The notes: a model not told the origin generated them from the sequence alone. A DNA stretch of 64,000 nt from Thermocaproicibacter sp041859875 (GCA_041859875.1 JBFLFY010000008.1:15211-79210), one strand, 5' to 3'. Positions 42,722 to 51,882 are shown, counted from the first letter of the stretch. A program made the numbers and translations.

Positions 42722-43590
42722 TCAGTTTACAACCGTAATCCGATAGGAAATTGTCTTTTTTTCTCCTGCTGGAAGCAATATCATACCGCGCTTTTTTTCA
42801 AATTCATCGCTTTCATCGCTGCAAGTACCAAGGCCGCTCCAAGGATCCAATGCAACAAACGGTCCGCCGTTGGCACTTGACCAAATAAGTAGATAGTTTA
42901 ATTGCGGAAATTCTACACAGATGCCTTTACCCGATTTGCGGCCGCGAAGCGTAACTTTGCGGGAACGAATGTGATCAAAAACCAAGGCATCCTGTAAAAA
43001 CAGCTCGTGCCTCATCGGCAGGACTTTGGAATTTTTCAGAATCGGTACCCGATGATTCATTTGGGGAAGACCATCCGCATTCAACAAAGGACAGTCGGCT
43101 GTTTCCGGCTGCTCAAATTCCACCTCATAATCTTCAAAACTTTCTTCTGCCTCAATAGGGCAGTTAAAAGCAGGGTGGCCGCCAATTTGAAACGGCAGGG
43201 ACGTTTGGTTCGGGTTCGTTACCGTATGGCTCACAGTTATGGTTTTCCCACTGACCGAGTACTTTAATCGAAGGGATAACGTCCGCGTGTTTCATCGTCT
43301 GAGTCAAGCTCAAATGCAACAGAGGTTTCTTCCTGCTTTGTCAGGCGAAACTCCTTTTTCCTTGCTACACCATGGCGCTCCATAAAACAGACTTTACCGC
43401 TTGCTGTTACAGCTGTTTTGCCGCGCAGACTGCCCACAATGGGGAAAAGCACAGGGGCCTGCCCATGCCAGTACTGCGGGTTTCCTTGCCATAGATACTC
43501 TGTACCAGCAGCATCCTGGATGGAAGTCAGTTCCCCGCCAAAAGAACGAGCTTTAACCAAGAGGTCGCTGCTTTTGATTGAATATTCCAT
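42722..43590 (-). pseudogene. Aldose 1-epimerase family gene split by a frameshift
   Basis: The ATG at 43590 (GAGGAAA site) begins MEYSIKSSDLLVKARSFGGE and runs to a TAA at 43264-43266. The second half (from about 43300 in the other frame to 42722) continues with SLRLKYSVSGKTITVSHTVT, a GGHPAFNCP motif and DPWSGLGT. Together they make one galactose-mutarotase-like (LacX/YeaD type) protein of about 290 residues. At the junction, TCCCTTCGATT encodes PFD in the first frame and SLRL in the second, both expected side by side in the family, so a short deletion between direct repeats is likely. The start overlaps the Sel1 gene by 38 bases. Confidence 0.82.
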
Positions 43591-44821
43591 TATTTTCCTC
43601 TTTCCTGGTTGCATTAAGAACTGGGTTTTGATTTTCCTGTGTGGCAACATAATTACCGCTGCTGTCTTTTCGAAGCAAATGCAAATGTTCTCTTGCCTGC
43701 CGCAAACCATGGGAAGCAGCCTTTTCCCAAAACAAACCAGCTTGATTATAATCTAAATGGATTCCAATGCCATAGTAACAGCATTCGCCAAGACGGTCCT
43801 GCGCGGCGGCATTGCCTTGCCCTGCAGCCTTAATATACCAGTGAAGTGCACTTTCTATATCTTTTTCTTCACCAATTCCATTCTCAAAGCAACAACCAAG
43901 CCGGTACTGTGACTCTGCATTCCCACACTTTGCAGCCTTTTTAAACCAGTACACTGCCTTGCCGCAGTCCTGCCGCACTCCAGTTCCATCTAAATAGCAT
44001 TGGCCAAGATTAAACTGCGCAGAAGTATGCCCTTGCTTTGCTGCTTTTGCAAACCAATATGCTGCCCTGCTGTAGTTCCGTTCAATCCCTTTGCCATCGC
44101 GGTAAAGAATTCCGAGATTATTTTGCGCATCTGCATGGCCCTGCTGCGCTGCACGGGCAAACCAGCGCGCCGCCTTTACATAGTCTTGGGTAGTGCCAAG
44201 GCCATGGCAGTAACGTACACCAAGGTTAAACTGTGCTACAACATGGCCCTGTTGAGCTGCCTTCTGCGACCAGTACTCCGCACGACCGTAATCTTGTTTT
44301 ACTCCACGTCCACTGTAATAACAGAATGCCAGCCTATGCTGCGCATCCGCATGGTTCTGGTTTGCTGCCTTTGCAAACCAGTGCACCGCTTTGGAATAAT
44401 CCTGAGGAATGCCATCCGCCATCTCATAGGCAAGGCCAAGGCCGTACTGAGATTCGACGTCGCCAAGTTTGGCAGCTTCTATTAAAGCGGTCATTTTACT
44501 GTCACCGGCCTGTGCGTATTCCACACCAAGGATGGAAAGACAGCACATTACAGTAAAGTCTGATTGCTCAGCTGTCCAGCAGTACTCACTGTTCATTCGG
44601 ATCCGGTACCGCCTGCGTATATCTTCGTAATTTTCCGGTTCTTTTTTCAAAGCACGGTAAAGGCCCACGCTGAATGCAAGGCTCATTAAATGGAATTCCC
44701 CGCGGTAATGCCCTTTGGCACAGTCGGCAAAAATAGAGCCAAGAAGTTCTTTGTTTTCAAAAACTTCTTCGCCCCGGCAGTCTTTAATTTTCTTTAAAAT
44801 TTCAATAATGCCTTTGTCCAT
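43553..44821 (-). CDS. Sel1-repeat protein of the kinase-phosphatase locus
   Basis: The 422-residue protein has an N-terminal helical region (1-115) and seven 36-residue Sel1-like repeats plus a half repeat (about 119-385), each with a pattern like QGHADAQNNLGILYRDGKG. Sel1 repeats form an alpha-solenoid for protein binding. No signal peptide or membrane helix is seen, so it should be cytosolic. The ATG follows AAGGGTGG, 19 bases after the PP2C stop. As a scaffold it may gather the kinase, phosphatase or their substrates (inference). Confidence 0.9.
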   Translation of the reverse strand: MDKGIIEILKKIKDCRGEEVFENKELLGSIFADCAKGHYRGEFHLMSLAFSVGLYRALKKEPENYEDIRRRYRIRMNSEYCWTAEQSDFTVMCCLSILGVEYAQAGDSKMTALIEAAKLGDVESQYGLGLAYEMADGIPQDYSKAVHWFAKAANQNHADAQHRLAFCYYSGRGVKQDYGRAEYWSQKAAQQGHVVAQFNLGVRYCHGLGTTQDYVKAARWFARAAQQGHADAQNNLGILYRDGKGIERNYSRAAYWFAKAAKQGHTSAQFNLGQCYLDGTGVRQDCGKAVYWFKKAAKCGNAESQYRLGCCFENGIGEEKDIESALHWYIKAAGQGNAAAQDRLGECCYYGIGIHLDYNQAGLFWEKAASHGLRQAREHLHLLRKDSSGNYVATQENQNPVLNATRKEENNGIFNQKQRPLG

Positions 44822-44840
44822 GCCAACCCACCCTTAAAGT

Positions 44841-45716
44841 TCAGGCCTTTTTGCAGGTTATGATTCCGGCTATGGAAACATCATCTCCACTGCCCTTTTC
44901 CGTCATCTCTGAAAGAAAGTCTTTCAAGTCTTTCCTTGTCCGTACCGTATTGCCGCAAGAAAACTCTGAAACTACTTTTTCCATAAAGCTATGGTATTTT
45001 TCGCCGGATGAAAAAGAGTTCTTTACTCCATCGGTTGACAAAACCACCGCAAGTGGGACTTTCTGCTGAAAGATATGGTGAAAGCTGTAAAAAGCATCTG
45101 GTTCACAAAGTGAAGTCGTCACATTGCCAACAAGCTTTTCCTCTCTTGGCACAGCGGAAACCGTACCGTCATTCATCAGCGCAAAACAGTCACCATCGCC
45201 AATCTGCATTCCAAACCAACCGCTTCGAGTCACAGCTGATGCAATCAGCGTTGTGCCATATGCAGACTCTACCATTTGCCCGTTTTGCAGGCATGTACGC
45301 CGCTTTTCCGAAAGGGGAGCAAGCTCCTCTTCCGAAAATGGATTTGCATTATAATGCCGGGCAACCCGTCGGTTCCAGTTGAAAATAATATTCTTTTTTA
45401 ACTGATTCAGCTTAGCATCTGTGTTTTCTGTAAAGCGCTCTGTATCTTCACAGCGAATGAACTGGCTGACCGCTTTCAGCGCAGCTTCCACTGCAAACCG
45501 CGCGCCGAGTTTGCTGCGAAAATAACGGATGTCACCATGCCCATCCGCAACGGCGGCTACTGCTGCATCATGTAATTCAGCTGAACCGGAAAAATCTTGG
45601 CAAGGCACTTTCCGGCGAAGATGTGCAGCACCCCGCACCGAAATGTGAAAATTATAAAATGGGAAAACTTCTTTTCCCTGCCCGCCTGTCCGGTGCAAAT
45701 CAGTTCCAGCCTTCAT
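44841..45716 (-). CDS. PP2C-family protein phosphatase of the TerY-P-like locus
   Basis: The 291-residue protein contains PP2C metal motifs ADGHGDIRYFRSKLG (about 57-71), QIGDGDCFALMNDG, LSTDGVKNSF and EKGSGDDVSIAGI, so the catalytic set is intact. It has an insert between 90 and 130 rich in charged residues. It overlaps the vWA gene by 17 bases or more. The start is uncertain because neither ATG (45725 or 45716) has a good ribosome binding site, suggesting translation coupled to the upstream gene. It probably reverses the neighbouring kinase. Confidence 0.88.
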   Translation of the reverse strand: MKAGTDLHRTGGQGKEVFPFYNFHISVRGAAHLRRKVPCQDFSGSAELHDAAVAAVADGHGDIRYFRSKLGARFAVEAALKAVSQFIRCEDTERFTENTDAKLNQLKKNIIFNWNRRVARHYNANPFSEEELAPLSEKRRTCLQNGQMVESAYGTTLIASAVTRSGWFGMQIGDGDCFALMNDGTVSAVPREEKLVGNVTTSLCEPDAFYSFHHIFQQKVPLAVVLSTDGVKNSFSSGEKYHSFMEKVVSEFSCGNTVRTRKDLKDFLSEMTEKGSGDDVSIAGIITCKKA

Positions 45717-46434
45717 CTGTATCATCTACAGAATTAACAGGCTGCCACTCTTGCTCCTGCTTGTTCAATTCCTGTGTAAATGTTTCCTGACGGCTTCCCT
45801 GCCCTACCGTGCTGCTCTGGCTGCCAATTTTGGAAGCGGTAACAGAAACGAGACGTATCATCTTTGCGAGTGCTTCCGGAGTATGAGCCCGCAGAACAGC
45901 TTCCGGTGTCCCCGTAAATTCAGTAAGGACTTCATCGTTAACGTCTTCTTCCTCGCCAATCGCCACTGCAACCTTTATGGCAACGTGAAACCATTTGTTC
46001 TGCTTCAGCTTTTCGAGTTCTTTTTCATAGTCATCCGTCGGTTCGCCGTCCGTCATCAGAAATACGGCAGGTGCATAAGAGCCTTCCACATCATTCATAT
46101 ATGCATTGCGTGAAAGTTTCTCATTCAGCATCCGATAGGCCTCGCCAAGGTCGGTCATACCGTCACCATCTACAAATGGCCAGTCAAACTCATTTGCCGG
46201 CTTTGGTTCGTCATAAACCCACTTTGCGCCATTTGAAAAAGTAAGCGCGGCAACTTTAATTTCCGCATCGGCATTGTCCTCTGAAATTGTGCGGATTTCT
46301 GGCAAGACATTAAAAATTGCATCGTTGACTGCGCCAATTTTTTTTCCGGACATACTTCCGGAAGTATCAACCAGAAAGAATAGGACCATGGTTCGCTTTG
46401 CAATTCCTTCCGTGTTTTCAAACGGATTTGACAT
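45700..46434 (-). CDS. von Willebrand factor A domain protein, TerY-like
   Basis: The 244-residue vWA protein has an intact MIDAS: VDTSGSMSGKKIGAV (DxSxS at about 22-26), the threonine in GDGMTDLGEAYRM and the aspartate in LMTDGEPTDDYEKE. The C-terminal 50 residues are polar and Gln/Ser rich. The start follows AAGGAAGA. TerY proteins of this type occur with a kinase and a PP2C phosphatase in tellurite- and stress-linked loci; here no TerD/TerC genes are in the window. Confidence 0.9.
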   Translation of the reverse strand: MSNPFENTEGIAKRTMVLFFLVDTSGSMSGKKIGAVNDAIFNVLPEIRTISEDNADAEIKVAALTFSNGAKWVYDEPKPANEFDWPFVDGDGMTDLGEAYRMLNEKLSRNAYMNDVEGSYAPAVFLMTDGEPTDDYEKELEKLKQNKWFHVAIKVAVAIGEEEDVNDEVLTEFTGTPEAVLRAHTPEALAKMIRLVSVTASKIGSQSSTVGQGSRQETFTQELNKQEQEWQPVNSVDDTDEGWN

Positions 46435-46473
46435 ATTGTATCTTCCTTTCCCGATCCTTCAAGATACTGTTAT

Positions 46474-47766
46474 TTACACAATTTCTGCCTTCACTTCCGT
46501 GTTAAAAGCAATTTTTACATTGCGAAAGACAGGAATCACCGCCTGCGGCGCTATGTCCTTCAAGCTGCCATCCGGCAGCGCGGCCTGCCAAGTGGAAGCG
46601 GTAAGATTCCGAATTCCCCAAAGATTCGGATGATTGTTATTGCGTACAACTTCACCTGTAACCGTACGGAAATCCATGCTATGCGCTTCTGTGTGACAGG
46701 CATAAAGTTTATTTCCCGGGTAAAGTGAAACGCGGTACCGGTTGCAGTTGAGCCTGAGCGGGCATATCATTTTTGACCCGCATCCAAGGCACCGTAAATT
46801 TTCTTCGGAACCACTACCGGCAAAATTCTCACATCCACAGCCACAGGTAATAATCTCATCGCGCAGCCGAATAAACAGGCGCAGCCATTCATTATCTGAA
46901 ACACGCTTTTCTTTTGCACGGATTCCATCGGTAAAAGAACGGATAAATGCTTCTCGAATAAATTCCGGGTAAAGCGGCCAAAGCGTAATGGCATTGTTAT
47001 GTACACCGCGCACCGGTTTATTGGTATGATTCTTTGGGTCAAATATAAAAATAGGATTGCTTCCATAATGTTTCTTTTCATGCTCGTCCGTCAAGCAAAC
47101 GCTTTTAATAACTTTCTCCCCCTCAAGGGGATGAGAAAGAAAAAGAAGCAAAAAGAGCATTACTGCCAGTGAAAAATGATCCGACTGCATCCCCGGCTTT
47201 TCGCCCATGACCACTTCGGGCGCCATGTAACGGCATTTTCCCGCTATTCCAAGGTTTACTCCATAAGGCGCTACATTGTCATTATCGCAAATCATAACGT
47301 CGCCGTTGGAAGGGTCAATAAAAAAGTTACCATCATTCAAGTCCTGGTAAGACTTTCCCTGCCGATGCAAAGCAATGAAGCTTTCAACGATTGTAAGCGC
47401 AGCATTAACACGAGCCGAATGCTTCACAATACGGACTTTTGCGTTCAAAATATCTGTAAAACTGCGGTATTGTGGCGGCCGTAATTTCATCAGATAGCCA
47501 AAACTTCCTTCCGTTTGTTCTGTAACAAGGATAGGCCACAGAAAATTACGCGTCGGGGGACCATCCGAAATGTTGCGGCATAAATTTTTCAGAAACTCCT
47601 GCGGCTTCTTCAAAGCAGCCGTGAAAAACCACTTCAAAGCATATTCCTGGCCCTTATATTCTGCGCGGTAAACTGTGCCCTGACCACCCTCGCCAAGTTT
47701 TCCTGAAACGGTCAGGAACTCATTCGAATCTTTTACTTTTATCTTATGACCATTTTCGAACTCCAT
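46474..47766 (-). CDS. Atypical Ser/Thr kinase with zinc ribbon and FHA-like tail
   Basis: From the ATG at 47766 (430 residues) the kinase domain has GKLGEGGQGTVYRAE, the lysine in YALKWFF, and a catalytic loop YQDLNDGNFFI in place of HRDxKxxN. The DFG position reads CDNDNVAPYG. The ACMAPE-like RYMAPEVVMG is present. A zinc-ribbon pattern (CGCGCENF about 308 to RCLGCGSKM about 330) and a beta-rich FHA-like end (about 345-428, LWGIRNLTASTWQAALPDG) follow. It heads the operon with vWA, PP2C and Sel1 genes. It is probably an active kinase, because the catalytic Asp and Asn are kept. Confidence 0.87.
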   Translation of the reverse strand: MEFENGHKIKVKDSNEFLTVSGKLGEGGQGTVYRAEYKGQEYALKWFFTAALKKPQEFLKNLCRNISDGPPTRNFLWPILVTEQTEGSFGYLMKLRPPQYRSFTDILNAKVRIVKHSARVNAALTIVESFIALHRQGKSYQDLNDGNFFIDPSNGDVMICDNDNVAPYGVNLGIAGKCRYMAPEVVMGEKPGMQSDHFSLAVMLFLLLFLSHPLEGEKVIKSVCLTDEHEKKHYGSNPIFIFDPKNHTNKPVRGVHNNAITLWPLYPEFIREAFIRSFTDGIRAKEKRVSDNEWLRLFIRLRDEIITCGCGCENFAGSGSEENLRCLGCGSKMICPLRLNCNRYRVSLYPGNKLYACHTEAHSMDFRTVTGEVVRNNNHPNLWGIRNLTASTWQAALPDGSLKDIAPQAVIPVFRNVKIAFNTEVKAEIV

Positions 47767-47851
47767 CCCGTGTATTTCCCCTCTGCCCATTCCATAAATT
47801 TGCAGTTTCAAAGCTGTGAAAAGGAAAATAGATACAACTTGCAATGATAAA

Positions 47852-47880
47852 ATAATAGCACTTTTATTAATAAATGTCTA
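47852..47880 (-). promoter_or_regulatory. Promoter of the kinase-vWA-PP2C-Sel1 operon
   Basis: TAGACA, 17 bases, TATTAT lie about 85 bases upstream of the kinase start, with a long A/T-rich leader and no other strong promoter in between. Confidence 0.72.
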
Positions 47881-47937
47881 CCTGCCTCTTTGCTGCTATC
47901 TGTGAGAATCCATCAAGGCAAAAACTGAAACGAATAG

Positions 47938-47978
47938 AAAAAGCCGGCCCGCGATACTATAACCACGGGCCGGCTTTT
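47938..47978 (-). terminator. Intrinsic terminator after etfA
   Basis: A 13-bp stem (AAAAGCCGGCCCG with CGGGCCGGCTTTT) with a 13-base loop and a T-tract closes the butyryl-CoA operon. Confidence 0.9.
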
Positions 47979-47998
47979 AACGATGCTGGAGAGCTTAA

Positions 47999-49015
47999 TT
48001 ACTTGCGCTCTGCCACTGTTTTTTTGATTTCATCCGTAAGAAGCGGAATAATCTTTGTCGCATCGCCAACAACACCATAATCCGCAACTTCGAAAATCGG
48101 AGCAGTTGCGTCTTTGTTGATGGCAACAATCAAACCGGACTCTTCCATACCTGCAAGGTGCTGAATGGCACCGGAAATGCCGCATGCAAGGTAAAGATCC
48201 GGGCGAACCGTCTTACCAGTCTGGCCAACCTGAATATCCTTCTCGACCCAGCCGGCGTCTACACACGCTCTGGAAGAGCTGACTGTCCCGCCAAGAGCAC
48301 CTGCACAATCCTGCAGCATCTTGAAGTTTTCCGGACCGCCCATGCCGCGGCCGCCGGAAACCAGGACTTTTGCATCCTGAATATCCATCTTGTGAGATTC
48401 CTTTTTGACAACGTCAAGAATCTGGACATCCGTTTCAGATGCCGGAATAGCAACATTGAAATTGTCAACCGGAACTTCTGCGTTTTCAATCGGCTTAATC
48501 TTCTGCATAACGCCTGGGCGTACAGTAGCCATCTGCGGACGGTAGTCCGGGCAGATGATAGTCGCCATAATGTTGCCGCCAAATGCCGGACGAGTCATCT
48601 GAAGATTCTTCGTACCGTCGTCAGCAACATCCAGTTTTGTGCAGTCTGCTGTCAAGCCAGTGCGAATCCTTGCGGCAACGCGTGGAGCAAGGTCGCGGCC
48701 AATCGCTGTAGCACCGTAGAGAAGAGCGGCAGGCTTATACTTTTCAATGACCTTGCAGACAGCATAGGCATACGGCTTTGTAGAATACAGTTCAAGGTCT
48801 TTGTTGTCGACCGTGATAATCTTATCCGCGCCATAGCTAGCAAGGTCTTTGCAAAGACCGGAAACTTTATAGCCAAGCAGAACAGCCGTAACTTCGGTGT
48901 CCATCTTCTTGGCAAGTTCCTTTGCCTTGCCGAGCAGCTCATGAGATACCCCGGCAACTTTATTGTCAACCTGCTGAATAAATACGTAAACGCCTTTATA
49001 TTCCTGAATATCCAT
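47999..49015 (-). CDS. etfA: Electron transfer flavoprotein alpha subunit
   Basis: EtfA with EtfB passes electrons to the butyryl-CoA dehydrogenase and in clostridia supports flavin-based bifurcation (NADH to crotonyl-CoA and ferredoxin). From the ATG at 49015 the 338-residue product contains the C-terminal FAD signature VRPDLYLACGISGAIQHLAGM and IVAINKDATAPIFEVADYGVVGD, split across about 262-305. The start follows GGTGAGC, 18 bases after etfB. Confidence 0.95.
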   Translation of the reverse strand: MDIQEYKGVYVFIQQVDNKVAGVSHELLGKAKELAKKMDTEVTAVLLGYKVSGLCKDLASYGADKIITVDNKDLELYSTKPYAYAVCKVIEKYKPAALLYGATAIGRDLAPRVAARIRTGLTADCTKLDVADDGTKNLQMTRPAFGGNIMATIICPDYRPQMATVRPGVMQKIKPIENAEVPVDNFNVAIPASETDVQILDVVKKESHKMDIQDAKVLVSGGRGMGGPENFKMLQDCAGALGGTVSSSRACVDAGWVEKDIQVGQTGKTVRPDLYLACGISGAIQHLAGMEESGLIVAINKDATAPIFEVADYGVVGDATKIIPLLTDEIKKTVAERK

Positions 49016-49033
49016 CTTGCTCACCACTTTCAA

Positions 49034-49819
49034 CTATATAATGAATTTCTCTTTGAGCTTTCCGAGGATCGCTTCAGCAGCTTCCTGCGAATTCAGGTTG
49101 TCAACAAGAGTGCCGGCAGCCTTCGGGCTCTTTGTGAAGGTCTTGACAACGCGGGTCGGAGAGCCTTTCAGGCCAATGTCCTCGTCCTTTACGTCAAGAT
49201 CCTTACGGGTGATGATTCGAACTTCTTTTTCGCGGTAAGCGTCAAAGATTCCGCCCGGAGTCATGTAGCGCGGCTCATTCAGCTCGCTGAGTGCAGTAAT
49301 CAGGCAAGGCATTTTAGCCTTAACAATGTGGTAACGGTCTTCGAACTGGCGCTTTACCGTAACGTATTCGCCTTCGACTTTAATCTCTTCCGCATAGCTG
49401 ATGTTGGAAATGTTCAGGTTTTCAGCAATCTGCGGGCCAACCTGAGCCGTATCGCCATCGATTGCCTGACGGCCGGTGATAATAAGGTCAAAAGGAACCT
49501 TCTTCAGAGCAGCCGCAAGAGTATGAGCCGTAGCCCATGTGTCGGCGCCGCCGAATGCACGGTCTGTAACCAGAACAGCATCATCGGCACCCATAGCAAG
49601 AGCTTCGCGCAGTGCGGCATCCGCCTGCGGCGGGCCCATGGAAAGGACTGTAACATGCGCGCCCTGTGCGTCTTTCAGACGAAGAGCTGCTTCCAGTCCT
49701 GCTTTATCATCTGGGTTAATAATACTCGGAACACCTTCACGAATCAACGTGCCGGTTTTCGGGTCAAGTTTTACTTCATTAGTATTTGGAACCTGCTTGA
49801 TGCAAACGACAATATTCAA
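49034..49819 (-). CDS. etfB: Electron transfer flavoprotein beta subunit
   Basis: The 261-residue EtfB begins MNIVVCIKQVPNTNEVKLDP with TTG as start codon 7 bases after AAGGAGG. The NADH/FAD-binding part contains DDAVLVTDRAFGGADTWATA, and the EtfB signature runs through ITGRQAIDGDTAQVGPQIAE (about 118-137). In Bcd-Etf complexes of butyrate producers it holds the bifurcating FAD. Confidence 0.95.
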   Translation of the reverse strand: MNIVVCIKQVPNTNEVKLDPKTGTLIREGVPSIINPDDKAGLEAALRLKDAQGAHVTVLSMGPPQADAALREALAMGADDAVLVTDRAFGGADTWATAHTLAAALKKVPFDLIITGRQAIDGDTAQVGPQIAENLNISNISYAEEIKVEGEYVTVKRQFEDRYHIVKAKMPCLITALSELNEPRYMTPGGIFDAYREKEVRIITRKDLDVKDEDIGLKGSPTRVVKTFTKSPKAAGTLVDNLNSQEAAEAILGKLKEKFII

Positions 49820-49846
49820 CGAATTTCCCTCCTTAGAGTTTCTGCC

Positions 49847-50986
49847 TTATTTCAAGGCATATTTGGAAATTACCATCTTCTGAACTTCGCTGGTGCCTTC
49901 ATAAATCTCGGTAATCTTGGCATCGCGCATCATGCGCTCAATCGGATACTCTCTTGTGAAGCCGTATCCGCCGTGAAGCTGCAGGCAGCGGGTGGTAACA
50001 TCCATTGCCGTGGAGGCACAGTACAGTTTAGCCATAGCTGCTTCTTCCGAATACCTTGACTTTGTATCTTCAGCAACTGCTGCACGGTACATAAGAATCT
50101 GAGAGCACTTAACCTTCGTTGCCATATCTGCGATTTCGAACTGAGTGTTCTGGAATTTCGCAAGCGGGCGGCCGAACTGCTTTCTTTCCTTAACGTACTT
50201 GATGGTTTCTTCAAGGGCGCCTTCCGCAATGCCCAAAGCCTGTGCAGCAATACCTACACGGCCGTTGTCAAGGGTAGACATAGCAATGACAAAGCCCTTG
50301 CCTTCCTGCCCAAGCAGGTTTTCCTTTGGAACAATGCAGTTATTGAAGACCAGTTCGCAGGTAGAAGAACCGCGAATGCCCATTTTCTTTTCTTTTTTAC
50401 CAACGGAGAAGCCCGGGAAGGTCTTCTCAACGATGAAAGCAGAAATACCGTGATTGCCAAGGCTCTTGTCCGTCATGGCAAAAACAATGTAAGTATCTGC
50501 ATAGCCACCGTTTGTAATGAAAATCTTATTGCCGTTCAAAACATAATGGTCGCCGTCAAGCACAGCCTTTGTCTGCTGAGCGGAAGAATCCGTGCCGGCA
50601 TTTGGCTCAGTCAGGGCAAAAGCGCCAAGATATTCGCCAGTGCAGAGCTTCGGCAGATATTTTGCCTTCTGCTCTGGTGTGCCGTACTTCATAATCGGCC
50701 ATGTACCAAGAGAAGTATGTGCAGAAAGCATAGTGGATGTTGTAGCGCATACCTTGCTGATTTCCTCAATGCACATTTCATAGGTCAAAGTGTCGCATCC
50801 AGCACCACCGTATTCCTTGGAATACGGAATCCCCATGAATTTGTATTTACGGAATTTTTCAAGTGCTTCGGAAGGGAAACGTTCTTCCTCATCAATTTCC
50901 TGGGCGTAAGGCTTAATTTCCTTTTCCGCAAACTCTCTGAAGAGAGTGCGGGCCATTGTTTGTTCTTTACTGAGTGTGAAGTCCAT
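49847..50986 (-). CDS. bcd: Butyryl-CoA dehydrogenase (acyl-CoA dehydrogenase)
   Basis: It reduces crotonyl-CoA to butyryl-CoA. From the ATG at 50986 (GGAGG, 7-base spacing) the 379 residues contain FAD/CoA motifs FALTEPNAGTDSSAQQTKAV and ITNGGYADTYIVFAMTD, and the C-terminal catalytic glutamate in IYEGTSEVQKMVI. The length is standard. Its place between hbd and etfB matches known butyrate operons. Confidence 0.95.
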   Translation of the reverse strand: MDFTLSKEQTMARTLFREFAEKEIKPYAQEIDEEERFPSEALEKFRKYKFMGIPYSKEYGGAGCDTLTYEMCIEEISKVCATTSTMLSAHTSLGTWPIMKYGTPEQKAKYLPKLCTGEYLGAFALTEPNAGTDSSAQQTKAVLDGDHYVLNGNKIFITNGGYADTYIVFAMTDKSLGNHGISAFIVEKTFPGFSVGKKEKKMGIRGSSTCELVFNNCIVPKENLLGQEGKGFVIAMSTLDNGRVGIAAQALGIAEGALEETIKYVKERKQFGRPLAKFQNTQFEIADMATKVKCSQILMYRAAVAEDTKSRYSEEAAMAKLYCASTAMDVTTRCLQLHGGYGFTREYPIERMMRDAKITEIYEGTSEVQKMVISKYALK

Positions 50987-51019
50987 ACTCATTCCTCCAA
51001 ATCTGTCAGTTACGGGCAA

Positions 51020-51859
51020 TTATTTTGAATAATCGTAGAAGCCTTTTCCGCTCTTACGGCCAAGCAGGCCGCCACGCACCATCTTGCGAAGAAGCGGAGC
51101 CGGGCGGTATTTCGAATCGCCGGTTTCATTATAAAGAACTTCCATAACATCCAGAACAATATCGTTGCCGATAAGGTCGGAAAGTGCAAGAGGTCCCATC
51201 GGATGGTTTGCGCCAAGCTTCATGGCAACGTCGATGTCTTCTGCAGAAGCTGTGCCCTCGGAGAGAACAACAACCGCTTCGTTGATCATCGGAACAAGAA
51301 TACGGTTTACAACAAAGCCCGGAGCTTCTTTGACCTGAACTGGGGTTTTGCCGATTTCCGTAGAAATCTGTTTGATTTTGTCGACAGTTTCCTGCGGGGT
51401 ATTAATGCCTGCAATTACTTCGACCAGCTTCATAACCGGAGCCGGGTTGAAAAAGTGCATACCGACAACCGGATGCTTGATGCCGTGAGCAATCTCTGTA
51501 ATGGACAGAGAAGAAGTATTGGAAGCAAAAACGCATTCTGGCTTGCAGAGGCCATCCAGCTGCTTGAAGATACCCTGCTTGATGTCCATTTTCTCAAGAG
51601 CAGCTTCTACAACAAGATCACAGTCTGCAGCAATCTCATTTGTGCCCGTTTTGATTTTAGCAAGGATAGCGTCCTCTTTGGACTGCTCAATTTTGCCCTT
51701 GCTTACAAGGCGATCAAGGCTTTTCTTGATTTTGCCCTTGCCGCCTTCCGCCCATTCCGGCTTAACGTCGCAGAGGCGAACCGTATAACCTTCTGTCTGA
51801 GCGAAGGCCTGTGCAATACCGGAGCCCATGGTTCCGGCGCCAATAACACCAACGATCAT
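51020..51859 (-). CDS. hbd: 3-hydroxybutyryl-CoA dehydrogenase
   Basis: It reduces acetoacetyl-CoA to (S)-3-hydroxybutyryl-CoA. The N-terminal NAD(P) motif GVIGAGTMGSGIAQAFAQ, the catalytic HFFNPAPVMKLVEVI (about 138-152) and the C-terminal substrate domain with GANHPMGPLALSDLIGNDI are clear. 279 residues is normal. A GGAGG site precedes the ATG. Confidence 0.96.
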   Translation of the reverse strand: MIVGVIGAGTMGSGIAQAFAQTEGYTVRLCDVKPEWAEGGKGKIKKSLDRLVSKGKIEQSKEDAILAKIKTGTNEIAADCDLVVEAALEKMDIKQGIFKQLDGLCKPECVFASNTSSLSITEIAHGIKHPVVGMHFFNPAPVMKLVEVIAGINTPQETVDKIKQISTEIGKTPVQVKEAPGFVVNRILVPMINEAVVVLSEGTASAEDIDVAMKLGANHPMGPLALSDLIGNDIVLDVMEVLYNETGDSKYRPAPLLRKMVRGGLLGRKSGKGFYDYSK

Positions 51860-51882
51860 GAAAAAAACCTCCTGCTAAATAT

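Noticed and set aside
48158..50059. 633-codon open frame on the plus strand across etfA, etfB and bcd
   Set aside because: It is antisense to three well-supported genes, has no ribosome binding site or family similarity, and arises from codon bias in the coding strand.
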